A DNA stretch of 64,000 nt from Homoserinibacter gongjuensis (GCF_030161875.1 NZ_BSVA01000001.1:2232001-2296000), one strand, 5' to 3'. Positions 48,542-57,418 are shown, counted from the first letter of the stretch. Numbers and translations: made by a program. Notes: a model not told the origin generated them from the letters alone.

Positions 48542-49492
48542 ATGATCCGATTCGACCAGGTCACCAAGACCTATCCCGGCACGACCCGTCCCGCGCTCGG
48601 CAACGTGAGCCTCGAGGTGCTCAAGGGCGAGTTCGTGTTCCTCGTCGGAGCATCGGGGTCGGGCAAGTCGAGCTTCCTGCGGCTGATCCTCAAGGAGGAG
48701 CGGCCCACCAAGGGCAAGATCCACGTGCTCGGCCACGACCTCACGACGCTCGCCAACCGCAAGGTGCCCTACTTCCGTCGCAGCCTCGGCGTCGTGTTCC
48801 AGGACTTCCGCCTGCTGCCGGCCAAGACGGTCTTCGACAACGTCGCCTTCACCCTCCAGGTGATCGGCAAGTCGAAGGGCTTCATCCAGGAGGCGGTGCC
48901 CGACGTTCTCAAGATGGTCGGCCTCGCCGGCAAGGCGGGCCGCTTCCCGCATGAGCTCTCGGGCGGCGAGCAGCAGCGCGTCGCGATCGCGCGCGCCATC
49001 GTCAACAAGCCCGCGATCCTGCTGGCCGACGAGCCCACCGGCAACCTCGACCCCGCGACGAGCGCCGGCATCATGACGCTGCTCTCCACGATCAACGCCA
49101 ACGGCACGACCGTGCTCATGGCCACCCACGATTCGGGCATCGTCGACACGATGAAGCGCCGCGTCATCGAGCTCATCTCGGGCCAGGTCGTGCGCGACGA
49201 GCGCCAGGGCGGCTACCAGACCCAGGCGATCCCCGTGCAGGACTTCAGCATCGGCGAGCGGCAGCAGGTGCACGCCGTGAACGCCGCGGATGCCGCGCCC
49301 GCCTCGGTTCCGCCGGTCACCGCTGCGGCGCTCACCGCGGCGGCCCCGATCTCGGCCCCCGCCGCCCCGCAGACGGCGTCGTTCTACGTGCCCAAGCAGC
49401 GGCCCGCATCCGAGCCGCCCGCGCCCGGGCCGAACACGGCATCCGCACCGCCCGTACCGCCGCCGCTCGTCGAGCCGGGAGGCGACGCATGA
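48542..49492 (+). CDS. ftsE: Cell-division ABC ATPase FtsE with Pro/Ala-rich tail
   Basis: The protein has 316 residues. The ATPase domain covers about 1-225: Walker [19 protein letters not shown], signature [18 protein letters not shown], Walker [14 protein letters not shown]-loop LMATHDSG. A tail of about 90 residues rich in Ala and Pro follows, as in other actinobacterial FtsE proteins. With FtsX it regulates peptidoglycan hydrolases at the septum. It overlaps ftsX by ATGA. Confidence 0.95.
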   Translation: MIRFDQVTKTYPGTTRPALGNVSLEVLKGEFVFLVGASGSGKSSFLRLILKEERPTKGKIHVLGHDLTTLANRKVPYFRRSLGVVFQDFRLLPAKTVFDNVAFTLQVIGKSKGFIQEAVPDVLKMVGLAGKAGRFPHELSGGEQQRVAIARAIVNKPAILLADEPTGNLDPATSAGIMTLLSTINANGTTVLMATHDSGIVDTMKRRVIELISGQVVRDERQGGYQTQAIPVQDFSIGERQQVHAVNAADAAPASVPPVTAAALTAAAPISAPAAPQTASFYVPKQRPASEPPAPGPNTASAPPVPPPLVEPGGDA

Positions 49493-50396
49493 GGCTCGGG
49501 CTCATCCTCTCGGAGGTCGGTCAGGGCTTCCGCCGCAACCTCTCGATGGTCGTGTCGGTCGTGCTCGTCACGTTCATCTCGCTCACCTTCTTCGGCAGCG
49601 CGATCCTGCTGCAGCTGCAGATCGGCGAGATGAAGGGCTACTGGTACGACCGCGCCGAGGTCACGGTGTACATGTGCATCGCGGCGATCCCGGATTGCGA
49701 TGGGGCGGACGCCACCCAGGAGCAGATCGACGCCGTGAGCGCTCAGCTCGCGGGCGACACGCTCGGGCAGTTCGTGCAGAAGGTCACCTTCGAGACGCGC
49801 GAAGACGCCTTCGCGCGGTTCCAGGAGGAGTTCGCAGGGTCGCCGATCGTCGAGATCGCCACGCTCGATGCGATCGCGGCCGACTTCCGCATCAAGCTCA
49901 GCAACCCCGATGACTCCGACATCATCATCGACTCGGTGAGCGGCATGCCGGGCGTCGACGAGGTGCGCGACGAACGGGCGCTGCTGCAGCCGATCTTCGA
50001 CGTCATGAACGCGGCGAGCTACACGGCGGTCGGCATCGCGGCGCTCATGCTCGTGGCGGCGGTGCTGCTCATCTCGACCACGATCCGACTGTCGGCGTTC
50101 TCGCGCCGCCGCGAACTGGCGATCATGCGGCTCGTCGGTGCGTCGAACCGATTCATCGAGACGCCGTTCATCCTCGAGGAGTGCTGGCCTCGCTCATCGG
50201 CTCGGTGCTCGCGAGCGGGGCGGTCATCGCCATCGTGCACTTCTTCGTGAACGGCTATCTTGCCGAACGCATCTCCGAATACACCTTCATCGGGTTGGGC
50301 GAGGCCTACCTCGTGGCACCCATCCTGATCGGCGTCGGCGCCTTGCTGGCCGCGCTCTCGGCGAGCGTCGCCATCCGCCGCTACCTCAAGGCTTGA
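49489..50396 (+). CDS. ftsX: Cell-division protein FtsX; frameshifted
   Basis: Restored length is about 302 residues. An N-terminal span ([20 protein letters not shown]), an extracellular domain with two cysteines ([14 protein letters not shown]) and three C-terminal spans ([20 protein letters not shown] and following) give the usual FtsX topology. GG 50178-50179 has lost a base; repair joins FILEG to [15 protein letters not shown]. It transmits FtsE ATPase activity to extracellular cell-wall hydrolases. Confidence 0.94.
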
Positions 50397-50402
50397 GGGG
50401 TC

Positions 50403-50475
50403 GAACGCTGTAGCGTTTGCCTGCGTGCGCCGGTGATGTCTGCCGCCCGACGCGAAGCGCTGCAGCGTTTGGCGG
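50403..50475. repeat. Paired palindromes AACGCTGTAGCGTT, unit 2 (after ftsX)
   Basis: GAACGCTGTAGCGTTTGC (50403-50420) and GAAGCGCTGCAGCGTTTGGC (50454-50473) are about 50 bases apart, in the ftsX-smpB gap. The unit is similar in layout and core to 48397-48466. The second palindrome has diverged by compensating changes (GCGCTGCAGCG), so the stem is kept. Confidence 0.8.
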
Positions 50476-50536
50476 ATAGACTGAACGGCTGCGTGCGTCG
50501 GCGGGCGGCGGATGCGAGAGCGCAGGGAGGTGCGTC

Positions 50537-51013
50537 ATGCCCAAGGAGAAGGGCGAGAAGGTCGTCGCGACCAACCGGAAGGCGCGCCACGACTATCTCA
50601 TCGAGGACACCTATGAGGCCGGCATCGTGCTCTCGGGCACCGAGGTGAAGTCGCTGCGCGAGGGCAAGGCCTCGCTCGTCGACGGCTACGCGTTCATCGA
50701 CGGCGGCGAGATCTGGCTCGACGCGGTGCACATCCCCGAGTGGGGTTCGGGCTCGTGGACCAACCACGCCACGCGCCGCAAGCGCAAATTGCTCATGCAC
50801 AAGGAGCAGATCATCAAGATCAGCCACCGCACGAAGGAGGGCGGCTACACCCTCGTGCCGCTCTCGATCTACTTCAAAGACGGCCGTGCGAAGGTCGAGC
50901 TCGCGGTCGCGAAGGGCAAGCGCGAGTTCGACAAGCGCCAGGCACTGCGTGAGCGTCAGGACAAGCGCGAGGCCGATCGCGCCATCGCGAGCCGGCGGCA
51001 CCTGGGGGAGTAG
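50537..51013 (+). CDS. smpB: SsrA-binding protein SmpB
   Basis: The protein has 158 residues. Family blocks are [63 protein letters not shown] and the basic C-terminal tail [16 protein letters not shown]. It delivers tmRNA to stalled ribosomes. The tmRNA gene itself lies 880 bases downstream, beyond one antisense gene. Confidence 0.97.
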   Translation: MPKEKGEKVVATNRKARHDYLIEDTYEAGIVLSGTEVKSLREGKASLVDGYAFIDGGEIWLDAVHIPEWGSGSWTNHATRRKRKLLMHKEQIIKISHRTKEGGYTLVPLSIYFKDGRAKVELAVAKGKREFDKRQALRERQDKREADRAIASRRHLGE

Positions 51014-51023
51014 CCCGCGCTCG

Positions 51024-51087
51024 CTCTGCCGCGGTTTCGGCGCTCTGCGCGCGTCGAAACCGCGGCAGAGCGCCGAAACCGCGGCAG
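51024..51087. repeat. Inverted repeat with core CTGCCGCGGTTTCG, three motif copies
   Basis: The arms at 51026-51047 and 51066-51087 are perfect complements over 22 bases. A further copy of the right-hand motif (CGAAACCGCGGCAG) starts near 51055 inside the loop. The element sits between the convergent ends of smpB and the SIMPL-domain gene. Confidence 0.78.
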
Positions 51088-51093
51088 AACAGC

Positions 51094-51762
51094 TCAGCTG
51101 GCCTCGAAGCGCGCGTCGACGGACGCCGACACCTCGATGTCCTCCGGAGTGAAGTCGAGTGCCGCCTCGCCCGCCCCGCCGTGCACGGCCGCCGCGCGCA
51201 TCATCATGGGCGGGGCGGCAGGGCCGTTGCCCTGCACGCCGAGCATGCCGGGATCGGCGATCGCGATCGCGTTCACCTGACCGAGCCCGATCGCCTGGGC
51301 GAAGACGCGCGCCTTGTCGGCCGCGTCCTTGACGGCTCGCGAGCGCACCTCGGTGGTCACCGACGTGCGGCGCGCTTCCGTCAACGCCCATTCGATGCCG
51401 TTGATCTGCACGCCCGCGACACCCGCGACCTCGCCGATCCACTCGGCGAGCGCGTCGAAGTCCTTGAATTTCACGGTGACGTTGATGGCCGCATGGTGCA
51501 CGGGGGCGAGCTGCTTGCCCTCGTTGTTCCACGGGCGCTGCGCCCACACGCGGATGCGGTCGCTGGAGAACCAGGTGACCGGTCCGGCATCCGGATCATG
51601 CAGTTGCTTGATCGAGGCCGTGACGCTCTGCACAGCCTGGGTCGTGGCGCTCAGCACGCCGTCGCGCTTGGCTCCGTCGAAAGCGACGGCGAGGCGCACG
51701 GTCGCGCGCTCGGCGGGATACCAGGCGGTGAAGCTGCCCTGAACGGTGATGACGGTCGGCAT
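51094..51762 (-). CDS. SIMPL (DUF541) domain protein
   Basis: The protein has 222 residues. The start MPTVITVQGSFTAWYPAERA, the middle VHHAAINVTVKFKDFDALAE and GVQINGIEWALTEARRTSVT, and the C-terminal PEDIEVSASVDARFEAS match the SIMPL/DUF541 family. No signal peptide is visible, so it is probably cytoplasmic here, unlike many members. The role is unknown. ATG 51762 is chosen since conserved sequence begins at once. Confidence 0.85.
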   Translation of the reverse strand: MPTVITVQGSFTAWYPAERATVRLAVAFDGAKRDGVLSATTQAVQSVTASIKQLHDPDAGPVTWFSSDRIRVWAQRPWNNEGKQLAPVHHAAINVTVKFKDFDALAEWIGEVAGVAGVQINGIEWALTEARRTSVTTEVRSRAVKDAADKARVFAQAIGLGQVNAIAIADPGMLGVQGNGPAAPPMMMRAAAVHGGAGEAALDFTPEDIEVSASVDARFEAS

Positions 51763-51894
51763 CCGTTCATCCTGCCAGGCGTCGGCGGTCTGGGCTATCA
51801 TGGGAGGCTGCGCCGGAGACGGCGCACTTGGAAACTCCACAGCGCGTGATGACGGCCCACCTCTCACGGATCCCGAGGATCCGGAGGTGACCAT

Positions 51895-52264
51895 GGGGAT
51901 GATCGGTTTCGACATCGCCTGCGAAACTGCGAGAAGCGGGCCGAGGATGCAGGGCTATCTCGTTAACGCTCTCTGCAAACCACAGGTGCCAACGTTAAGC
52001 GCACCGACCTCGCTCTCGCTGCCTAAGCGGAGTAGATAGGTCCGTCAGACCGGACTCGCCCTCGATCCGGACCCTGGCGTCATCTAGAGGGCTTGCTGTG
52101 CGACTGAGTTCCAGGGTCGCGCGGGACTTTCACTGGGGCTGGGCTTGTCGACCTAGGTGTTCGTGACAAAGGTCGGAGCCGAGTAGAACGATTCCACGGA
52201 CTGCGCCCGGAGAAGGCGCAGGCTCACAGCGATGGACGGGGGTTCAATTCCCCCATCTCCACCA
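51895..52264 (+). ncRNA. ssrA: Transfer-messenger RNA (tmRNA)
   Basis: The 5' end GGGGATG pairs with CATCTCC before the 3' end ACCA; the T-arm is GGGGGTTCAATTCCCCC. The resume codon and tag frame read GCC AAC GTT AAG CGC ACC, encoding ANVKRTDLALAA and then TAA, an actinobacterial type degradation tag. It rescues ribosomes stalled on broken mRNAs together with SmpB, encoded just upstream. Its length is 370 bases. Confidence 0.96.
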
Positions 52265-52293
52265 TCGGTCGTCATCACGGCTGTCGAGTTGAA

Positions 52294-52319
52294 GAAGACC
52301 GCCCCTCGGGGCGGTCTTC
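52294..52319 (+). terminator. Hairpin terminator after tmRNA
   Basis: GAAGACCGCCCC-TC-GGGGCGGTCTTC is a perfect 12-base stem with a 2-base loop, 29 bases after the tmRNA 3' end. It is followed by TGCGTTGTGG and lacks a clean T-run, as usual in high-GC actinobacteria. Confidence 0.8.
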
Positions 52320-52407
52320 TGCGTTGTGGCGGCCTTTTCAGAAGTACCGATCGGCGCTCGTGTCCACTCATTCGGTCCCCGCGGTTGTGTCTTTGACATG
52401 CTGCGGT

Positions 52408-52427
52408 ATGTAGCACATCTGCTACAT
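52408..52427. promoter_or_regulatory. Operator-like palindrome before the ABC exporter operon
   Basis: ATGTAGCA-CATC-TGCTACAT has 8-base perfect arms and lies just after a TTGACA-like hexamer (52393-52398), 25 bases before the ATPase start. The XRE-type regulator encoded at the end of the operon (54190) is the natural candidate to bind it. Confidence 0.6.
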
Positions 52428-52452
52428 TCGGTAGCGTCAAAGCTGCGAAGGG

Positions 52453-53349
52453 ATGGGCATGAGGAGCACCGCGGTCATCGAGGTCACGGGCCTCACCATG
52501 AGCTATGGTCCGCGTGAGGTTCTGCGCGGCGTCGACTTCCACGTGGGGCGCGGCGAGGTCGTCGCGCTGCTCGGCCCCAACGGCGCGGGCAAGTCGACGA
52601 CGATCGAGATCCTCGAAGGATTCCGCGCACCCTCTGGTGGGCGGGTGCGGGTGCTCGGAGAGGATCCGCTGCACGCCGACGAGGACTGGCGCGCTGGCGT
52701 CGGGGTCGTGTTGCAGTCGTGGCGCGACCACGGCCGGTGGCGGGTGCGGGAGCTGCTCGACCTCTTCGCCCGCTACTACGCCCCGCCGCGCGCGCCCTTC
52801 GACGTCGACGAGCTCCTCGCCCGCGTCGGGCTGACCGAGCAGGCGACGTCGCGCATCCGCACCCTCTCCGGCGGGCAGCGTCGCCGACTCGACGTCGCGA
52901 TCGGAATCGTGGGGCGGCCCCAGATGCTGTTCCTCGACGAACCCACCGCGGGCTTCGACCCCATCGTGCGCCGCGAGTTCCACGAGCTCGTGCACGCGCT
53001 CACGGATCTCGAGGGAACCAGCGTTCTGCTCACGACGCACGACCTGAGCGAGGCGGAGCGGCTGGCCGACCGCATCCTCATCCTCGATGAGGGAACCATC
53101 GTGGCCGACGGCAGCCCCGAGGAGCTCGCCCGTCGCATCGCCGGGACGAGCGAGGTGCGCTGGGTGCAGGACGGCACACGGCATGTGCACGCGACCCCCG
53201 ACGCGACGGCCTTCGTGCGCGAGTTGCTCGCGCAGAGCGGCGATGCCGTGTCGGAGATCGAGATCGCGCGAGCCAGCCTCGAGGACACCTACCTCGCCAT
53301 GGTCACCAAGAGCGAGGCAGCGGCCTCGCGGCAAGGAGCACTCCGATGA
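52453..53349 (+). CDS. ABC exporter, ATP-binding subunit
   Basis: The protein has 298 residues: Walker A ALLGPNGAGKSTTIEILEGF, signature TLSGGQRRRLDVAIGI, Walker B MLFLDEPTAGFDPIVR, H-loop LLTTHDLSEAERLAD. It is of the DrrA/CcmA drug-export type (EGFRAPSGG, GVVLQSWRDH). It overlaps the permease gene. A palindrome and promoter-like hexamer precede it. Confidence 0.92.
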   Translation: MGMRSTAVIEVTGLTMSYGPREVLRGVDFHVGRGEVVALLGPNGAGKSTTIEILEGFRAPSGGRVRVLGEDPLHADEDWRAGVGVVLQSWRDHGRWRVRELLDLFARYYAPPRAPFDVDELLARVGLTEQATSRIRTLSGGQRRRLDVAIGIVGRPQMLFLDEPTAGFDPIVRREFHELVHALTDLEGTSVLLTTHDLSEAERLADRILILDEGTIVADGSPEELARRIAGTSEVRWVQDGTRHVHATPDATAFVRELLAQSGDAVSEIEIARASLEDTYLAMVTKSEAAASRQGALR

Positions 53350-54197
53350 CGTCGACGACCTCCACCGTGCTGCGGGCCGGCACGCACCGCGGGCTCATCG
53401 AGTTCCGCAACATGCTGCAGACTCCGAGCGAGGTGCTCTACTACCTCGTCGGAATCGTCGGCGTCGTGATCGCCCTCATCGTGCTCCGCGAGGCGACCCT
53501 CGACGGCTCCGACTTCTCGATCGTGCGGTTCCTGTTTCCCGGCCTGCTGGCGATGCAGGTGCTCATCGCCGCGTGCTTCGGCCCGGCGACCGTGCTGTCG
53601 ACGGAGCGGGAAGACGGCACGCTGCTGCGTCACAAGTCCCTCCCGCACGGCATGCGTGGTTACGTCACGGGGCTCATGGTGCGGTCGGTGCTCGAAACGG
53701 GCGTTGCGCTGCTCATCGTGCTCATTCCGGCGACAATGCTCGTCGAGGGGCTGTGGGAGCGCGGGGCGATCTCGCTTCTCGCGATTCCGATCGTCTTGCT
53801 CGGGCTGCTCGCGTTCATGCCGCTCGGCTTCATCGTCGGCTCGGTATTCCGCAACCCGAGAGCCGTGGGCGGATGGGGCTTGACGGTGATCATGGTGATC
53901 GCCATCGGATCCGGCCTCTTCTTCCCCCTTGTCGCGCTGCCGTGGTGGGCGCAGCTCATCGCGATGGCACTTCCTGTCTATTGGTTCGGCCACGCTCTGC
54001 GCTCGGTTCTGCTGCCGAGCGAGACGGCGGTGTTCGAGATCGCGGAGTCGTGGAACCCCCTCCTCGCGCTCGGCGTGCTCGCCGTGTGGGCTATCGTCGG
54101 CCTGGTGCTCGCGCCCGCCCTCCTCCGCCGCTCCGCGCGCCGGGAATCGGCGACCGCGATCGAGCGCCGACGTCAGGCGGCACTGCAACGTGTCTGA
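53346..54197 (+). CDS. ABC-2 type exporter permease
   Basis: The protein has 283 residues with six hydrophobic segments. LFPGLLAMQVLIAACFGPAT and STEREDGTLLRHKSLPHGMR are typical of ABC-2 drug exporters (DrrB-like). It is coupled to the ATPase gene by ATGA, and its stop overlaps the XRE gene start by 8 bases. Confidence 0.9.
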   Translation: MTSTTSTVLRAGTHRGLIEFRNMLQTPSEVLYYLVGIVGVVIALIVLREATLDGSDFSIVRFLFPGLLAMQVLIAACFGPATVLSTEREDGTLLRHKSLPHGMRGYVTGLMVRSVLETGVALLIVLIPATMLVEGLWERGAISLLAIPIVLLGLLAFMPLGFIVGSVFRNPRAVGGWGLTVIMVIAIGSGLFFPLVALPWWAQLIAMALPVYWFGHALRSVLLPSETAVFEIAESWNPLLALGVLAVWAIVGLVLAPALLRRSARRESATAIERRRQAALQRV

Positions 54198-54432
54198 GCC
54201 CGTCGACCGCATCTACAACCGCATCGCGACCCTACGCGCCGATCGCGGTGTGAGCCGGCGCGAGCTCGCCGAGGCCCTCGGGGTGCACTACCAGACGATC
54301 GGTTACCTCGAGCGGGGCGAGTACAGCCCGAGCCTGCACCTGGCCTTGCAGATTGCGGGCTACTTCGGCGTGCCCGTCGAGTTCGTCTTCTCGCGGGAGC
54401 CGTTCACCCCGCTCGGCTCCGAGCGCGGGTAG
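54190..54432 (+). CDS. XRE-family regulator of the ABC exporter
   Basis: The 80-residue protein is a single helix-turn-helix: DRIYNRIATLRADRGVSRRE, LAEALGVHYQTIGYLERGEY, SPSLHLALQIAGYFGVPVEF. Small YozG-like proteins of this kind often accompany ABC-2 exporters. The GTG start overlaps the permease stop, so it is made with the transporter it likely controls. A 12-base hairpin follows its stop. Confidence 0.88.
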   Translation: MSEPVDRIYNRIATLRADRGVSRRELAEALGVHYQTIGYLERGEYSPSLHLALQIAGYFGVPVEFVFSREPFTPLGSERG

Positions 54433-54440
54433 CCTGGCGC

Positions 54441-54475
54441 GCACCCGACCGGATCGGTTCCCACCGGTCGGGTGC
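54441..54475 (+). terminator. Hairpin after the XRE gene
   Basis: GCACCCGACCGG and CCGGTCGGGTGC are perfect 12-base arms with an 11-base loop, starting 8 bases after the stop codon. There is no T-run. It is probably the operon terminator, ahead of the AraC-type gene. Confidence 0.65.
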
Positions 54476-54518
54476 CGCGCTCGTGCGGCGGGCAGGCTCG
54501 AGAGCGAAAGGGGAAGCC

Positions 54519-54869
54519 ATGATCGCCGCACTCAACCGCCTCGTCGAGCTCATCGAGTCGCAGCTCGACGACGATATCGAGATGGCCGGCCTCGCCCGCG
54601 AGGTGGGCACCACCGAGTATCACTTGCGGCGGATGTTCTCATCACTCGCAGGCATGCCGCTCTCGGACTACATCCGCCGTCGCCGCATGACCCTCGCGGC
54701 GGCGGATGTCGTCGCGGGTGACGCGCTGCTCGACGTCGCCGTGCGCTACGGCTACGGCTCGACGGAGGCGTTCGGGCGTGCCTTCCATGCGGTGCACGGC
54801 GTGCGTCCGGCGGATGTGCGCCGCCACGGCGGCCCCTTCGCACACAACCACAGCTCAGGTTCCGCCTGA
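54519..54869 (+). CDS. AraC-type DNA-binding protein, HTH domain only
   Basis: The 116-residue protein contains both AraC helix-turn-helix units: DIEMAGLAREVGTTEYHLRR, MFSSLAGMPLSDYIRRRRMT and ALLDVAVRYGYGSTEAFGRA, FHAVHGVRPADVRR. It has the size of SoxS/MarA. The next gene, 20 bases downstream, encodes a GyrI-like ligand domain, which in Rob-type regulators is fused to such an HTH. The pair therefore looks like a split Rob-type sensor. ATG 54519 follows AAAGGGGAAG. Confidence 0.88.
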   Translation: MIAALNRLVELIESQLDDDIEMAGLAREVGTTEYHLRRMFSSLAGMPLSDYIRRRRMTLAAADVVAGDALLDVAVRYGYGSTEAFGRAFHAVHGVRPADVRRHGGPFAHNHSSGSA

Positions 54870-54889
54870 CCGTCGAAGGGACAGACCCC

Positions 54890-55384
54890 ATGCACACTCG
54901 AATCACCGAACGACCCGCGTTCCGACTCGTGGGTCACGCCGCACGCGTGCCGCTCATCCACCACGGCGTCAATCCGCACATCCAGCAGCACATCGCGAGC
55001 CTGCCCGTTGCCGAACACGAGCGGCTCAAGGCGCTCGGCGACACCGAGCCCGCGGGCCTGCTGCAGGTGAGCGCTGACGTCGACGCCGACTTCACCGAGG
55101 GCAGCGAACTCACCTACCTGCACGGGGTCGCGATCGCCGATGGCGCAGCCGCCCCCGATGACCTCGACGTCATCGAGGTGCCCGCGGGTACCTGGGCGGT
55201 GTTCCGCATCGAGGGGCCGTATCCGGCGGCGCTCCAGGATGCGTGGGCGGCGACCGCGACGGAATGGTTCCCCTCGAACCCGTGGCGGTTGCGGCCCGGC
55301 CCGTCCATCGTGGCCGTGCTCGAGCGTGCCGACGACTTCAGCACGGCGACCGTGGAGCTGTGGTTGCCCGTCGAGCGGGCGTGA
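54890..55384 (+). CDS. GyrI-like effector-binding domain protein
   Basis: The protein has 164 residues. FRLVGHAARVPLIHHGVNPH, then TYLHGVAIADGAAAPDDLDV, VIEVPAGTWAVFRIEGPYPA and the C-terminal ATVELWLPVERA match the GyrI-like small-molecule binding fold (integron cassette/Rob C-terminal type). It probably binds a hydrophobic or cationic ligand and may act with the AraC-type protein upstream. Its own ribosome binding site GAAGGGA is present, so the split is likely real and not a frameshift. Confidence 0.85.
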   Translation: MHTRITERPAFRLVGHAARVPLIHHGVNPHIQQHIASLPVAEHERLKALGDTEPAGLLQVSADVDADFTEGSELTYLHGVAIADGAAAPDDLDVIEVPAGTWAVFRIEGPYPAALQDAWAATATEWFPSNPWRLRPGPSIVAVLERADDFSTATVELWLPVERA

Positions 55385-55398
55385 GCACGGTGCGCGCG

Positions 55399-55468
55399 CC
55401 ATCTACATGGCAGATCGACACCCATGCGCCTGCAGAGGTGTTCCGGTACCGGTTGAGCATGTAGATGG
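55399..55468. repeat. Inverted repeat with core TCTACATGG, copy 2
   Basis: CCATCTACATG (55399-55409) and CATGTAGATGG (55458-55468) are perfect complements with a 48-base spacer. It has the same core and layout as 27362-27441. It lies between the convergent GyrI-like and GH13 genes. Confidence 0.75.
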
Positions 55469-55487
55469 GACGTGTTCGGCGCGAGGA

Positions 55488-55530
55488 GGTTTCGAGACGC
55501 GTCGCGCTGCGCGCGGCGCTCCTCAACCAG
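55488..55530. repeat. Intergenic palindromic repeat, copy 5, overlapping the GH13 stop codon
   Basis: GGTTTCGAGACGCGTCGCGC opens and CGCTCCTCAACC closes the unit. Read on the minus strand, its GGT TGA GGA supplies the last codon and the stop of the GH13 gene, so the repeat forms the end of that protein. Confidence 0.78.
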
Positions 55531-57418
55531 CTGAGCTGCGCCAGACGCGCGCCTCGTAGGGCGCGAGCGGTCCGGTTCCCGGGCCGCTCGCGCGCTCGAG
55601 CATCCATCCGGGCCCCGGCGCCCGCAGCCGCGCGACGCGGTCCGAGAGGTTGAGTGCCACGAGGAACTCCTCCGCACCCGCACGCCGCCGGTACCGCCAC
55701 ACCCGCCGCGACGAGCGCTCCGTGATCGTCTCCCCGTACACGAGCGCCCGGCTCGAGCGGCGCAGTGCGATCAGCGCACGGTGCCACTCGAGCACCGAAT
55801 CCAGGTCGCCCTCCTGCAGCGCGACATTGACCTCGACATGGCTGCCGTCGCCCGCGATCCACGGAACACCCGTCGTGAAGCCGCCCGTGGCATCCCATGC
55901 CATCGGCACGCGCGTGTGGTCGCGCGTGCCGGCGAGCACCCGGGCGAAGATCTCGGCGGGCGCGACACCGGATGCGGTGAGCTCGGCCGCGAGGTTGTGA
56001 CTCTCGACATCGCGCAACTGGTCGAGCATCGTGAAGCCCTGATTCGCGGCTCCCACCTCCTGCCCTTGATACAGGAACGGGGTGCCGCGCAGCGTGAACT
56101 GGACCGTCGCGAGCAGCTTCGCCACGGCGACCCGGTGCTCGGGTCGCGGGTCGACCTTGGAGACGAACCGCGGGTTGTCGTGGTTGTCGAAGAACAGGCT
56201 CATCCAGTAGCCGTCGCCGTACTCGGCCTGCCACCGCGTGTAGTAGCGCTTGAGGTAGCCGAGGTCGTAGCGGTAGTCGTCGAAGCGCGTGCGCCCGGGG
56301 TTCTCGAGATGCTCGAAGTTGAAGATCATGTCGAGCTCACCGCGGTCGTCGCCCACCAGGAGCTTGCCCATCTGCGGGCCGATGCCGGGCGTCTCGCCGA
56401 TCGCGACGCAGTCCGGGTCGTCGAAGGCCTCCGCGCGCAGCTGCTTCAGGTGCTCGTGCAACCGGGGCCCGTGGAAGTAGTGCTCCATGCCGGTGAAGCC
56501 GATGAGTCGCCCGATGAGGGGGTTGCCGGGCGGCAGGCCCGGCGTCTTCGAGATGTAGTTGATGACGTCGAGCCGGAAACCGTCGACCCCGCGCTCGCGC
56601 CACCAGCGCACCATCTCGACGATCTCGGTGCGCAGTGCCGCGTTCTCCCAGTTGAGGTCCATCTGTTTCGAGGAGAAGAGGTGCAGGGCCCACGCGCCCG
56701 CCTCCTCGAACCACCTCCAGGCCGAGCCGGAGAAGAACGAGGTCCAGTTGTTGGGCGCCGCATCCGGTTCGCCCTCGCGAAAGAAGTAGTAGTCGCGATA
56801 CGGCGAGTCGGGGTCGGCGAGCGCCTGCTGGAACCACTCGTGCTCGTCGGAGGTGTGGTTCACGACGAGATCCATGATGAGTCGCATGCCGCGCTCGTGC
56901 AGTCCCGCAACGAGTGCATCGAAGTCGTCGAGCGTGCCGAACTCGGCCAGGACCGCCCGGTAGTCGCGGATGTCGTAGCCCATGTCGTCCATCGGCGAGT
57001 CGTAGATGGGCGAGAGCCACACCGCATCGACGCCGAGAGCCTTCAGATAGTCGAGCCGCGAGAGGATGCCGCGCAGATCGCCGATTCCGTCGCCGTTCGA
57101 GTCCTGGAACGAGCGCGGGTAGATCTGGTAGACCACCGCCTCCTTGAACCACGCCTCCCGCAGTGGCATGCCGGATGGCGCCACAGCATCCGGAACCGTG
57201 CGCATGAGGGCCACGAGGGCGTCGACGAACGCGTCGTCGATACGCCTGCCGGTGAGGCGCGGCAGGGTGCTGAGCCGCACGGCCCCGACGAGCGGGTTGG
57301 TGACCCAGCGCGGCGAGCGGCCCACCTGCAGCGCGAGGCTCTCGATCACGTCGCGGCCGAGCGGATGCCGGGCGACGTCGCGGATGCGGCTGCGGCGGGT
57401 CAGGTCACGTGCCGGCAT
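55523..57418 (-). CDS. GH13 alpha-glucosidase (oligo-1,6-glucosidase/sucrose-type)
   Basis: The protein has 631 residues. After an unusual N-terminal region of about 90 residues the GH13 barrel begins (AVVYQIYPRSFQDSNGDGIG). Motifs: LIMDLVVNHTSDEH (region I), GFRLDVINYISK (nucleophile Asp), AIGETPG (acid/base Glu) and SLFFDNHDNPR (stabilising Asp). It hydrolyses terminal alpha-glucosides of oligosaccharides in the cytoplasm. With the alpha-galactosidase and symporter genes in the operon, it probably finishes breakdown of raffinose-family sugars, for example sucrose. The start overlaps the symporter gene by 14 bases. The last codons lie in a REP-like repeat. Confidence 0.92.
   Translation of the reverse strand: MPARDLTRRSRIRDVARHPLGRDVIESLALQVGRSPRWVTNPLVGAVRLSTLPRLTGRRIDDAFVDALVALMRTVPDAVAPSGMPLREAWFKEAVVYQIYPRSFQDSNGDGIGDLRGILSRLDYLKALGVDAVWLSPIYDSPMDDMGYDIRDYRAVLAEFGTLDDFDALVAGLHERGMRLIMDLVVNHTSDEHEWFQQALADPDSPYRDYYFFREGEPDAAPNNWTSFFSGSAWRWFEEAGAWALHLFSSKQMDLNWENAALRTEIVEMVRWWRERGVDGFRLDVINYISKTPGLPPGNPLIGRLIGFTGMEHYFHGPRLHEHLKQLRAEAFDDPDCVAIGETPGIGPQMGKLLVGDDRGELDMIFNFEHLENPGRTRFDDYRYDLGYLKRYYTRWQAEYGDGYWMSLFFDNHDNPRFVSKVDPRPEHRVAVAKLLATVQFTLRGTPFLYQGQEVGAANQGFTMLDQLRDVESHNLAAELTASGVAPAEIFARVLAGTRDHTRVPMAWDATGGFTTGVPWIAGDGSHVEVNVALQEGDLDSVLEWHRALIALRRSSRALVYGETITERSSRRVWRYRRRAGAEEFLVALNLSDRVARLRAPGPGWMLERASGPGTGPLAPYEARVWRSSAG

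Noticed and set aside
51024..51087. Calling all intergenic inverted repeats terminators
   Set aside because: They lack T-runs, several lie before genes or between divergent starts, and the spacers are often too long for a compact terminator. Only 52294-52319 and 54441-54475 were called terminators.
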